Positions 37,688-45,203 of a stretch of DNA of 64,000 nt are shown piece after piece (position 1 is the stretch's first letter; every line of letters begins with the position of its first letter). The position numbers and the translations under genes are program-made. Origin of the DNA: Sphingosinicella terrae (GTDB lineage Bacteria; Pseudomonadota; Alphaproteobacteria; Sphingomonadales; Sphingomonadaceae); the NCBI RefSeq assembly GCF_003347635.1, contig NZ_QDFY01000001.1, positions 744,001-808,000 of the forward strand, read 5' to 3'. The notes under the pieces are model-generated. The model was given only the letters and a program-made list of their open reading frames with translations. It was not told the origin of the DNA and made no database searches.

Positions 37688-38809
37688 ATGGCGGAAGCTC
37701 GATCGATCCTCCTGCCGACGGCGGTGCCCGCTCCGCCTCTTCCCGCCATGGAGGCCGAGGGCGAACTGCTTCACCTGATCGACGAAGGCTGCCTGGTGCT
37801 GGATGCGCGCTTCCGGGTCCTCGAGGTCAACGCACCCGCGCTCCGGCTCACCGGTCAGCGACGCGTCGACATCGTCGGCCGCGCGGTATGGGATCTGGCC
37901 CCGGACCTGCGCCATGGCGTCGCCGGCAAGGCTTGGGTCCAGGCGATGCGGCAACGGGTCCCCGTCAGCACGCGGCATCTCCACAGCTGGCGCGACGGGC
38001 GCGAAACCTGGCTCGAGATGCGAGCTCATCCGGCCGGCGACGGCCTGGTGATCTTCTTCCGGGACATCAGCGCCGAAAAGTCCCGGCAGGAGGCACTCGA
38101 CCGCACGCGCGCGGACCTCGTCCACACGTCGCGCATCGTTTCCGCCGGCGAGATGACCGGAGCGCTCGCCCACGAGCTTGCCCAGCCGCTCACGTCGGCG
38201 AGTGTGGCCGTTGCTGCCGGACTCGCCCTGCTCGGGCGCGATCGCGAAGCCGACCTCGAAACGGCGCGCGAGTCGCTTGAGATCGCACGAAGCTCGTTGC
38301 AGCGGATGGGCGAGCTTCTGAAGCGGGTTCGTGCCTATGTCGCCAAGAACTCGATCAGAAGCATCCAGAAGCTCGACGTCATCCTGAGCGACGCCGCGAT
38401 CCTGATCCAGCCGCAGGCTCGGCTAGCCGAGGTCGAGATCGCGTTCGACCTCGACCGGCATGCCATCTGGGTCGACGCCGATTCCGCCCAGATCCAGCAG
38501 GTGGTGGTCCAGTTCGTCGCGCATGCCATCGAGGCGATGGCGGAGGGCCCCGACCGTAAGATCCTCGTCTCGGCCCGCCTGACGGACTCGGCGGAAGTGG
38601 AGGTCGGCATCGAGGATTCCGGGCCCGGCGCCAAGCACGCGCCCGAGACGCTGTTCGTGCGCGCGGGCGACGGCGTCGAGAGCGGCGTCGGTCTCGCCGT
38701 CTGCCGCACCATCGTCCACGCGCACGGCGGACGCATGCGCGCCGGCCGATCGCCAGCGGGCGGCGCCAGCTTTCGATTCACCCTCCCCTGCGCGTCCCGT
38801 TCGCGCTGA
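37688..38809 (+). CDS. PAS-domain sensor histidine kinase
   Basis: 373 residues, soluble. One PAS domain (about 20-130: LVLDARFRVLEVNAPALRLT, IFFRDISAEK), a dimerisation/phosphoacceptor domain with SAGEMTGALAHELAQPLTSA (His162), and an ATPase domain with GIEDSGPGAK (G1) and GVESGVGLAVCRTIVHAHGG (G2). The H-box belongs to the FixL/LuxQ-like group with HELAQPL. No receiver and no response regulator is adjacent, so the partner is unknown. AAGGGG stands before the ATG. It is divergent from the small membrane ORF across an AT-rich region. Confidence 0.88.
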   Translation: MAEARSILLPTAVPAPPLPAMEAEGELLHLIDEGCLVLDARFRVLEVNAPALRLTGQRRVDIVGRAVWDLAPDLRHGVAGKAWVQAMRQRVPVSTRHLHSWRDGRETWLEMRAHPAGDGLVIFFRDISAEKSRQEALDRTRADLVHTSRIVSAGEMTGALAHELAQPLTSASVAVAAGLALLGRDREADLETARESLEIARSSLQRMGELLKRVRAYVAKNSIRSIQKLDVILSDAAILIQPQARLAEVEIAFDLDRHAIWVDADSAQIQQVVVQFVAHAIEAMAEGPDRKILVSARLTDSAEVEVGIEDSGPGAKHAPETLFVRAGDGVESGVGLAVCRTIVHAHGGRMRAGRSPAGGASFRFTLPCASRSR

Positions 38810-38834
38810 GCGCCTCGCGTCTGGAGCGAGGGCG

Positions 38835-39389
38835 CTACTTCAGCGGAGGGGCGAAGAGCGGGAGGCGGTCGACAGAGAAGGCGCCCTCGATCTCGAGCAG
38901 CCTGCGCTTGGTTGAAATCCCGCCGGGTGCCGAGAAGCCGCCGAAACGGCCGTCTGCCGCGGTGACGCGGTGACAAGGGACGACGATCGGCCAGGGGTTA
39001 CGGCCGAGCGCCTGGCCGACGGCGCGCGCGGCGCCGCGGTCGCCGATCCGGGTGGCAAGCTCGCCATAAGTCACGGTGCAGCCCGGCGGGATCGCTTGGG
39101 AGGCGCGATAGACGGAGGCTTCGAAGGCGCCGACAGCGGCGAGGTCCAGTGGGATGGCCGACAGGTCGGCGTGAACGCCGCCGAGGAGGCCGCATATGGA
39201 TTCGATCGCCCCCTCCACCCATTTCGGAGGCCTTCGTTCCTCAACGCCGGGAAAGCGCCGGCTCATCCCGGGGCCGGACCTGTCCCCACCGCTCGCAGGC
39301 AGGTGAATTCCGGCGAGCACGTCGCCCTTCCAGGCGATGCCCAGCCGGCCGACCGGCGTCTCGAAGAGGGTGTAGCCGGATTCGGGCAT
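38835..39389 (-). CDS. ogt: Methylated-DNA--protein-cysteine methyltransferase
   Basis: Suicide repair enzyme that takes methyl groups from O6-methylguanine. 184 residues: N-terminal RNase-like domain (LFETPVGRLGIAWKGDVLAG) and C-terminal DNA-binding domain with PIVVPCHRV carrying the acceptor Cys (about residue 142) and the conserved TYGELATRIG. Start ATG 39389 (MPESGYTLFETP); an ATG 14 codons earlier adds an Arg-rich tail. Convergent with the kinase gene and head-to-head with the PAS-kinase. It is a DNA-repair gene inside the stretch that splits addAB. Confidence 0.93.
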   Translation of the reverse strand: MPESGYTLFETPVGRLGIAWKGDVLAGIHLPASGGDRSGPGMSRRFPGVEERRPPKWVEGAIESICGLLGGVHADLSAIPLDLAAVGAFEASVYRASQAIPPGCTVTYGELATRIGDRGAARAVGQALGRNPWPIVVPCHRVTAADGRFGGFSAPGGISTKRRLLEIEGAFSVDRLPLFAPPLK

Positions 39390-39514
39390 CGCTCGAGCAT
39401 AGCGTGTCCGGCCGCGGGGCGCACGGCGCACGGCGATGGGGCTCCGATGCAGGCTTGCCGTGCAGGGGCCGCGCCCATAAGCATGAAGTTGGGCGGGGAA
39501 TTCATAGGCATCAA

Positions 39515-41437
39515 ATGGCTGATTCTCCGATTTTTGAGCGACATGCGACTGACCCTCGCTTCGAGCTGCTGGTCAATGCCGTCACCGATTACGCGATTTA
39601 CATGCTCGATCGGGCCGGCCATGTCGCCACCTGGAACCCGGGTGCACGTCGCTTCAAGGGCTATGAGCCGGAAGAGATTATCGGCCAGCATTTCTCGCGT
39701 TTCTTCACGCCGGAGGACCGGGATAGCGGCGTCCCCGAGCGGGCGCTGCGTACCGCGGTTGCCGAAGGCCGGTTCGAGTCGGAGGGATGGCGGGTTCGCA
39801 AGGACGGCACCCGCTTCTGGGCGAATATCGTCATCGATCCCATCCGCGACCCTCAGGGGGAGTTGATCGGCTTCGCCAAGATCACGCGCGACATCAGCGA
39901 CAGGCGCGCGGCAGAGCGCGCCCTATTCGCCAGCGAGCAGCGCTTCCGCCTCCTGGTTCAGGGCGTCCGCGACTATGCGATCTACATGCTCGATCCGGAC
40001 GGACGGATCACCAATTGGAATACCGGCGCCGCGGCGATCAAGGGATATAGCGCCGGAGAGATCATCGGCCAGCATTTCTCCCGCTTCTATACACCCGAAG
40101 ACCGTTCCAATAGCGAGCCTGAGCGGGCATTGGCGACCGCTCGGCGCGAGGGACGGTACGAGCGGGAGGCCTGGCGCGTCCGCAAGGACGGCACCCGTTT
40201 CTGGGCGAATGTCGTCATCGATCCGATCCACGACGACGATGGCGAGTTCATCGGGTTCGCCAAGATAACGCGGGACATGACCGAGCGCCGTCGCGCCATG
40301 GAGGAGCTGGAGGAGGCGCGGGCCGCCTTGTTCCAGTCGCAGAAGCTGCAGGCCCTCGGCGAGCTTACCGGCGGCATCGCGCACGACTTCAACAATCTGA
40401 TGACGGTGATACGGGGCTCCGCCGATCTGCTTCGGCGCGGCCGGCTCACCGAGGAGAAGAAGCAGCGCTATCTCGATGCGATCATCGAAACCTCGGATCG
40501 TGCCGCGACGCTGACCAGCCATCTCCTCGCCTTCAGCCGGCGCCAGGCGCTCAAGCCGGAAGTGATCGATATCAATGTCCGGCTCGACGCGATCGGCGAG
40601 GTGCTCTCCCGAACGCTCGGCAGCGCCGTCCAGATTGAGCTCAAGCTCGACCCGGATCTCTGGAACGCCGAGGTCGATCCGGCGGAGCTCGAGACGGCCC
40701 TGCTCAATGCCGCGTTCAACGCCCGCGACGCCATGGGAGACGGGGGCAAGCTCACCATCGGCACGACGAACGTCGCCACGACGGACGGGGAATTCATCTC
40801 CATCTTTCTCACCGATACCGGCCAAGGGATGGACGAGGAGGTGCTGAGCCGGGTGTTCGAGCCGTTCTTCACCACCAAGCCGGTGGGCAAGGGAACCGGG
40901 CTCGGCCTCTCTCAGATCCACGGCTTCGCCGCCCAGTCGGGCGGAGCGACCGAGATCGACTCCACGCCGGGGGTCGGCACGACCGTCCGGATCCTGTTGC
41001 CACGATCAACCAAGCCGCTCGCCGTGCCGCGTGACGGGGAGCTCGCCCCGTCCGTGCCGCCGGGTCTCAGGGTCCTCCTCGTCGAGGACAATCCGCACGT
41101 CCTGACGTTCGCGGAGCATCTTCTCAACGAGCTCGGCTGCCATGTCGTCGCCGCCGAGTCGGCCGAGCACGCGCTGCCCCTGTTCGACGAGCATGAAGGC
41201 ATTGATCTGCTCTTTTCCGACGTGGTCATGCCGGGGATGAACGGGACCGCGCTCGCGGACGAGGCGGAGCGCAGGCTGGGGCGCCTGCCGGTGGTGCTCG
41301 CCACCGGCTACAGCGACGAGGTTACCGGCAGCGTCGGCCATAGGCACGAAGTCCTGCGCAAGCCCTATGACAGCCAGACTCTGGCCGCCGCCATCGTCGC
41401 CGCGCTCGAGCGCGCTCGCGCCGTCGGCGCTGCTTGA
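39515..41437 (+). CDS. Hybrid histidine kinase with tandem PAS domains and receiver
   Basis: 640 residues, no membrane segment. PAS1 (from about residue 16) and PAS2 (from about 143) are close duplicates: both contain LLV..V.DYAIYMLD, EIIGQHFSRF[F/Y]TPEDR and VRKDGTRFWAN[I/V]VIDPI. The HisKA box is GELTGGIAHDFNNLMTVIRG (His290), the ATPase domain has DTGQGMDEE and GKGTGLGLSQIHGFAAQSGG, and the C-terminal receiver has LLVEDN and SDVVMPGMNG with Asp569. DFNN-type kinases of this class often signal within one chain. Start ATG is the first in frame after a weak site. A Tat-exported repeat protein lies 100 bases downstream. Confidence 0.92.
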   Translation: MADSPIFERHATDPRFELLVNAVTDYAIYMLDRAGHVATWNPGARRFKGYEPEEIIGQHFSRFFTPEDRDSGVPERALRTAVAEGRFESEGWRVRKDGTRFWANIVIDPIRDPQGELIGFAKITRDISDRRAAERALFASEQRFRLLVQGVRDYAIYMLDPDGRITNWNTGAAAIKGYSAGEIIGQHFSRFYTPEDRSNSEPERALATARREGRYEREAWRVRKDGTRFWANVVIDPIHDDDGEFIGFAKITRDMTERRRAMEELEEARAALFQSQKLQALGELTGGIAHDFNNLMTVIRGSADLLRRGRLTEEKKQRYLDAIIETSDRAATLTSHLLAFSRRQALKPEVIDINVRLDAIGEVLSRTLGSAVQIELKLDPDLWNAEVDPAELETALLNAAFNARDAMGDGGKLTIGTTNVATTDGEFISIFLTDTGQGMDEEVLSRVFEPFFTTKPVGKGTGLGLSQIHGFAAQSGGATEIDSTPGVGTTVRILLPRSTKPLAVPRDGELAPSVPPGLRVLLVEDNPHVLTFAEHLLNELGCHVVAAESAEHALPLFDEHEGIDLLFSDVVMPGMNGTALADEAERRLGRLPVVLATGYSDEVTGSVGHRHEVLRKPYDSQTLAAAIVAALERARAVGAA

Positions 41438-41486
41438 CAGAATCGGCCTCCGATCTACTCTGCGGTTTTCCCGGTAAGGCCCGACA

Positions 41487-41512
41487 GGAATTGGCTGCCT
41501 GTGTCGGACGTT
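41487..41512 (+). promoter_or_regulatory. EcfG-like promoter candidate before repeat protein
   Basis: GGAAT (41487-41491), one base off GGAAC, and GTT (41510-41512) with 18 bases between. It lies 25 bases before the start of the Tat-exported repeat protein. Confidence 0.4.
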
Positions 41513-41537
41513 CCCGGCAAGGGGAGATCAACCAGCT

Positions 41538-42134
41538 ATGAAGCCCACCCGAAAGATAAGCCGCCGGTCGTTCCTCGGCCGGGTGGCCGGGGGCGCCATC
41601 GTCGGCGGTGCCGCGATGACCGTGCTCGGTGAGAGCGCGCAGGCGCTGCAGGTCAGCGACTCGGATCCCAACGATCCGTCCGGGCGCGGCTATACCGGCC
41701 GCACCGACAACGACACCGGCTCCAATTCGGACCGCGCCGGCCACGGCCGCAGCGGTCGTGGAGGGCGTAGCGGACTCACCGACAATGATAGCGGCCGCAA
41801 TGCCGATCAGGCTGGAAACGGCCGCGGCGGACGCCGCGGCGGCGGGGTCACCGATGGAGACACTGGCCGCAATGCGGACCCTGTGGGCCGCGGCCGCGGC
41901 GGGAATCGCGGCGGGGTCACCGACAACGACACCGGCCGAAATGCCGACCCGGCCGGTCGCGGCCGTGGCGGCGGGCGCCGGAGCACTGGCCTCAGCGATT
42001 CCGACAGCGGCAACTGGGCCGATCCCGGCGGCAACGGCCGCGGCCGTCGACGCACCCGCGCGACCGGGCTCACCGATCGCGATTCGGGCAGCAATGCCGA
42101 CCGGGCCAATTTCGGGCGCGGACGCGACCACTAG
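41538..42134 (+). CDS. Tat-exported protein with D-x-D-[S/T]-G repeats
   Basis: 198 residues. A twin-arginine signal (SRRSFLG at residues 8-14, hydrophobic core, cleavage near SAQA, residue 36) is followed by six imperfect units of 23-26 residues. Their core is [RVL][TS]D-x-D-[ST]-G-x-[NW]-[AS]-D, beginning at residues 55, 80, 104, 127, 152 and 178; a vestigial unit follows the signal (VSDSDPND). Cores are joined by Gly/Arg-rich linkers such as GRGRGGGRR. The acidic loops resemble calcium-binding DxDxDG loops. AAGGGGAG ribosome site. I know of no assigned function. Confidence 0.75.
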   Translation: MKPTRKISRRSFLGRVAGGAIVGGAAMTVLGESAQALQVSDSDPNDPSGRGYTGRTDNDTGSNSDRAGHGRSGRGGRSGLTDNDSGRNADQAGNGRGGRRGGGVTDGDTGRNADPVGRGRGGNRGGVTDNDTGRNADPAGRGRGGGRRSTGLSDSDSGNWADPGGNGRGRRRTRATGLTDRDSGSNADRANFGRGRDH

Positions 42135-42157
42135 GCGGAGGCGATTGCCGGATGGGA

Positions 42158-42183
42158 GGGGGGAGCGAAAGCTGCCCCCTTTC
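42158..42183 (+). terminator. Rho-independent terminator after repeat protein gene
   Basis: GGGGGAGC and GCTGCCCCC pair around a GAAA loop (42167-42170) with one bulged G, followed by TTT. Confidence 0.6.
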
Positions 42184-42265
42184 TGCATTCGCGTGCGTTG
42201 CCCTCCATTCAGCGATGCGGGCATAAACAGCGCCATCACTGGTCAGATCCTGCGGAAAGAGGAAC

Positions 42266-42496
42266 ATGGAACGCGAACCTGCCTATCCCGATGACGCCCC
42301 GGTCGGAACGCCAGCTCCCGCGAAGGGAAGCCCTGGCGAGGACCCGTCCGCCGCTGAGGACAGCAATCCGACGGAGGAATCCAGCCGCACCCGGAACATC
42401 GTCACCGGCGCGGCGATCGGGATCGGGTCGGCGGCCCTGGTCGCCGCCTTGCTTTACGCCAATCGCTCCCGCAAAGGCGACAAGAGCCGCAAGTGA
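42266..42496 (+). CDS. Small single-span membrane protein, unknown function
   Basis: 76 residues: a Pro/Glu/Ser-rich acidic N-terminal half, one hydrophobic helix (NIVTGAAIGIGSAALVAALL, about residues 44-63) and a basic tail RSRKGDKSRK. The charge pattern predicts an N-out/C-in single-pass protein. AGAGGAAC just before ATG is a good ribosome site. It resembles short stress-associated membrane proteins common in sphingomonads, but no function can be given. Preceded by a terminator, so it has its own promoter or depends on read-through. Confidence 0.65.
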   Translation: MEREPAYPDDAPVGTPAPAKGSPGEDPSAAEDSNPTEESSRTRNIVTGAAIGIGSAALVAALLYANRSRKGDKSRK

Positions 42497-42565
42497 ACCG
42501 CACCGGCGGGAGCCGATGGCAGGCAATTTCTTGCAGGCCCAGGTTCAGCATGCGGAGGCAAGGCG

Positions 42566-43345
42566 ATGCTCGAATATCTGCCGGCGAACGAGGATGTGAT
42601 CGCACTGCGCTGCGGCGGCACGTTGCAGCGGGCCGAGCTCGAAGGCTTCATGGATCGGCTTGAGGCGTCGCTCGCCGCGCATGATCGCACCCACTTCTAT
42701 GCCGAGATTGTCGACTTCAGCGGCGTGGAAACGGACGGCCTCGGCGATCTGATGAAGCGCAGCGCCGTCTATTTCCAGAATCTGAGGCGCATCGGCCGCG
42801 TCGGCATCGTCGCCGACCAGAGCTGGATACGCTGGGCGACCAAGCTCGAAGGCGCGCTCCTGCCCCATGTCTCGTACGAGACGTTCGACAGCAGCGAACG
42901 CGACCTTGCCCTCGCCTGGGTGCAAGGGGAGCGGGCCCACCCGCATGGAGCCGCCATCCGCATCATCGATACCGATCGTCCCGACGTGCTGGCGTTCGCG
43001 ATGGACGGCCATGTCGACAGGGCCGAGATGGATGCGGTGACGGCGCACTTCCTGTCTGCGATCGAAGGAAAGACCAAGATCCGCATGCTGGGCCGGATCG
43101 GTGACATTGGCGGCTTCGAGATGAGCGGCCTCTTCACCGGAGACTATTTCGCGATGAAGCGCACCTTCCTCGAACGAATGGAGCGTTATGCGATTATCGG
43201 CGGGCCGGCATGGCTGCGAACCACGCTCAATGCGCTGGCGCCGCTCTTCAAGGTCGAGATCCGGCACTTCGACACCCAGGAGGAAGACGCGGCCTGGTCC
43301 TGGCTCGGCGCTAGGCCGACCGGCGAACGCACGTTGGTCGACTGA
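42566..43345 (+). CDS. Tandem SpoIIAA-like (STAS-related) protein
   Basis: 259 residues made of two SpoIIAA-like domains of about 125 residues each. The C-terminal signature occurs twice: RVGIVADQSWIRWATKLEGA plus VSYETFDSSERDLALAWVQ in the first half, and RYAIIGGPAWLRTTLNALAP plus VEIRHFDTQEEDAAWSWLG in the second. Single-domain relatives are common in bacteria and are thought to bind nucleotides or lipids, or act as anti-anti-sigma-like modules; function of the doubled form is unknown. No signal peptide. It follows the small membrane gene by 69 bases. Confidence 0.8.
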   Translation: MLEYLPANEDVIALRCGGTLQRAELEGFMDRLEASLAAHDRTHFYAEIVDFSGVETDGLGDLMKRSAVYFQNLRRIGRVGIVADQSWIRWATKLEGALLPHVSYETFDSSERDLALAWVQGERAHPHGAAIRIIDTDRPDVLAFAMDGHVDRAEMDAVTAHFLSAIEGKTKIRMLGRIGDIGGFEMSGLFTGDYFAMKRTFLERMERYAIIGGPAWLRTTLNALAPLFKVEIRHFDTQEEDAAWSWLGARPTGERTLVD

Positions 43346-43379
43346 CGCCGCGCGGCCAGGCAGCGCCTGCGCAGCCGGG

Positions 43380-44438
43380 TCAGTTCGGAAGCGAACGAGC
43401 GGTGGCGAGGATGCGCTCGAGCACCGCAGGATGGAGCGGCTGGGTGAACTCGCAGGTAAATCGATAGCCATCGATCGCGACGATTCGGGCCGGCCAACCC
43501 TCGAGTCCCGGCAGCACGATCCACAGCAGCGTGCCGAGCCTCAGCGCGGCAAAGCAGTCGAATTCGACCGTGCGGGCGGTCAGGGTCGACACGTCGATGC
43601 TCCAGCGCCGCGTCCCCTCGCGTACCCGTGCCGGCAGATTCAGCTGGACGGCGCCGGGCTCGGCCGTGCCGAGCGCGGAGGATGACGGATCGACGGCCGC
43701 AAGGGCGCTCGCCGGCTCGGCCGTCCGCATGCTGCTTCGCATCCGCAGCCACGGCATCAGCATCTGCCATTCGAGCTCGGGCTCGAACTCGATGCCCGCG
43801 CTCTGGCCCCGCACCCACCGGACCGTGCCGGCAAGCGGGCCCAGCCCCTCTGGCGTGATCACCACCTTCTCTTCGGGGATGAGGTCGAAGCCGGATTCGA
43901 TCTTGGCGCCGCCCTGTGCAATATCCCGGATGGTGACCAGCAGGTCCCGGCTGCCGCGCTCGAGCCGCGCCGGACAGGAAACTTCCACCCGCGGCATGCG
44001 CCGCCGCTCGCCGGGCTGCGTGACCAGGTTTCGGGCCAGGATCGGTAGAACGTCGATCGGCGAGTCGAAACGCAGGCCGAGTTCCGACCCGTGCCTCCAG
44101 ACGATGGTACCGTCCAGGTGCTCGCCGGTTTCGAGCTCGAGCTCCAGCCGCCGCCCCTCCTCGACCGGAATGTCGGCATGAAGCACGGCACCGCCGGCAC
44201 CGATCTTGCGGATCAGGCACACCTCGCGAATGCTGCCAAGCACGACCGAACCCGGTTGCAGGACCGAATCGTCCGCCTCGTCGGCCGGGAGGTCGACAGG
44301 CGGAACATCGCCCGACAGGGAATAGACGGTCTCGAACAGGAGCTGGGTCCTCGGCCAACGGCGTCGCGCACGATGCGGCTTGCTCTCCCTATTTTCCGGC
44401 AAAAGGGGTTTACGAATTACTAATGCGGGCGCCTCCAA
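43380..44438 (-). CDS. Multi-PilZ domain protein (predicted c-di-GMP effector)
   Basis: 352 residues with two recognisable PilZ-like domains and a third divergent one. Domain 1 (about 25-140) begins RRRWPRTQLL and has GAGGAVLHAD; domain 2 (about 142-235) has the classic RRRMPRVEVSCPARL and DIAQGGAKIE; domain 3 (about 265-350) lacks the Arg motif. Only domain 2 keeps an RxxxR plus D-x-A/S-x-x-G pattern, so it is the likely c-di-GMP site. Start appears to be TTG at 44438 with a weak ribosome site; the true start is uncertain. An EAL phosphodiesterase elsewhere in the window could share the signal. Confidence 0.72.
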   Translation of the reverse strand: MEAPALVIRKPLLPENRESKPHRARRRWPRTQLLFETVYSLSGDVPPVDLPADEADDSVLQPGSVVLGSIREVCLIRKIGAGGAVLHADIPVEEGRRLELELETGEHLDGTIVWRHGSELGLRFDSPIDVLPILARNLVTQPGERRRMPRVEVSCPARLERGSRDLLVTIRDIAQGGAKIESGFDLIPEEKVVITPEGLGPLAGTVRWVRGQSAGIEFEPELEWQMLMPWLRMRSSMRTAEPASALAAVDPSSSALGTAEPGAVQLNLPARVREGTRRWSIDVSTLTARTVEFDCFAALRLGTLLWIVLPGLEGWPARIVAIDGYRFTCEFTQPLHPAVLERILATARSLPN

Positions 44439-44528
44439 CGCCTGTTTTCGTTCCGCCCGTCGAACGTTGGCGGCGCTTCGGCGCTTACCGGAGCGACACT
44501 CTGGCCGGCCGCTTATGGTGGACGGGCG

Positions 44529-44545
44529 TTAACCATGTTAGTTAA
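44529..44545. promoter_or_regulatory. AT-rich palindrome TTAAC-N7-GTTAA
   Basis: A perfect inverted repeat of TTAAC in a GC-rich background, between the divergent PilZ and exported-protein genes. It resembles CtrA-type half-sites but with a different spacing and orientation. Confidence 0.35.
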
Positions 44546-44576
44546 GCTGCCGAAGCCCTTGCCGAGAGGACCTGCC

Positions 44577-45020
44577 ATGCCAAAGACGCTCGTCGTCGCC
44601 ATCGCCGCCCCGATGCTGCTCATCGGCGCCGCCTACCCCAAGGACGACAAGGCGGATCACGCCGACGCGACCGCTTATTCCGCTCCGTCTACCGGCCCCG
44701 TCACTTACCGCCCCTGCAGGCCCGGCCGCGGCGACGATCGCTGCATTCAGCTCTACGAACGCGGCGTTCGTACCGCTTATGCGCAGTGGCGGCGCGAGCG
44801 GAGTGATACCGGACCGCGGACCCGCTTGGCGATGGGCGGCCCGGACGATGAAGCGGCGGCGGCGCCCCGTCCACGGCAGCGTCAGGCTCGCCGCTGCATC
44901 GAGGAGAATGATGCGGCGCACCACGACCGTCACAGCGACCATCCGTCCGCCGCGACGGCCATCGGCGAGCCGGACGAGCCGGCGCGGGACGGCTATGGCG
45001 GCGAAACCCGCGGCATGTGA
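44577..45020 (+). CDS. Predicted secreted protein of unknown function
   Basis: 147 residues beginning with a signal peptide (MPKTLVVAIAAPMLLIGAAY). The mature part has a short Cys-containing conserved-looking segment (TYRPCRPGRGDDRCIQLYER) and then a low-complexity charged tail rich in Arg, Glu, Asp and His. GAGAGGA sits eight bases before the ATG at 44577; an ATG 14 codons earlier is less likely. The CRPGRGDDRCIQLYERGV segment is reminiscent of the end of other sphingomonad exported proteins. No function recognised. About 180 bases of apparently empty sequence follow before the addB stop. Confidence 0.6.
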   Translation: MPKTLVVAIAAPMLLIGAAYPKDDKADHADATAYSAPSTGPVTYRPCRPGRGDDRCIQLYERGVRTAYAQWRRERSDTGPRTRLAMGGPDDEAAAAPRPRQRQARRCIEENDAAHHDRHSDHPSAATAIGEPDEPARDGYGGETRGM

Positions 45021-45203
45021 TCCGGCAGCGGGTTCGGCGAGACGCCGATCCGCCGCGTTTTCCCGTCGGCTACAGCCCCCTTGGCCGGGCCCTACGAGCC
45101 CGCGAACGGCGCCGGCACGGCGCGGGACGATATGGCCCGACCGCGCCGAGCGGCCGGACGCGGCACGAAGAAGCGCGGCTCCGGAGCAGGACCGGAGCCC
45201 CGG

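Noticed and set aside
41700-42120. Regular repeats that could suggest a CRISPR array
   Set aside because: Repeat units are in-frame protein repeats of variable sequence and have no unique spacers; they belong to the Tat-exported protein.
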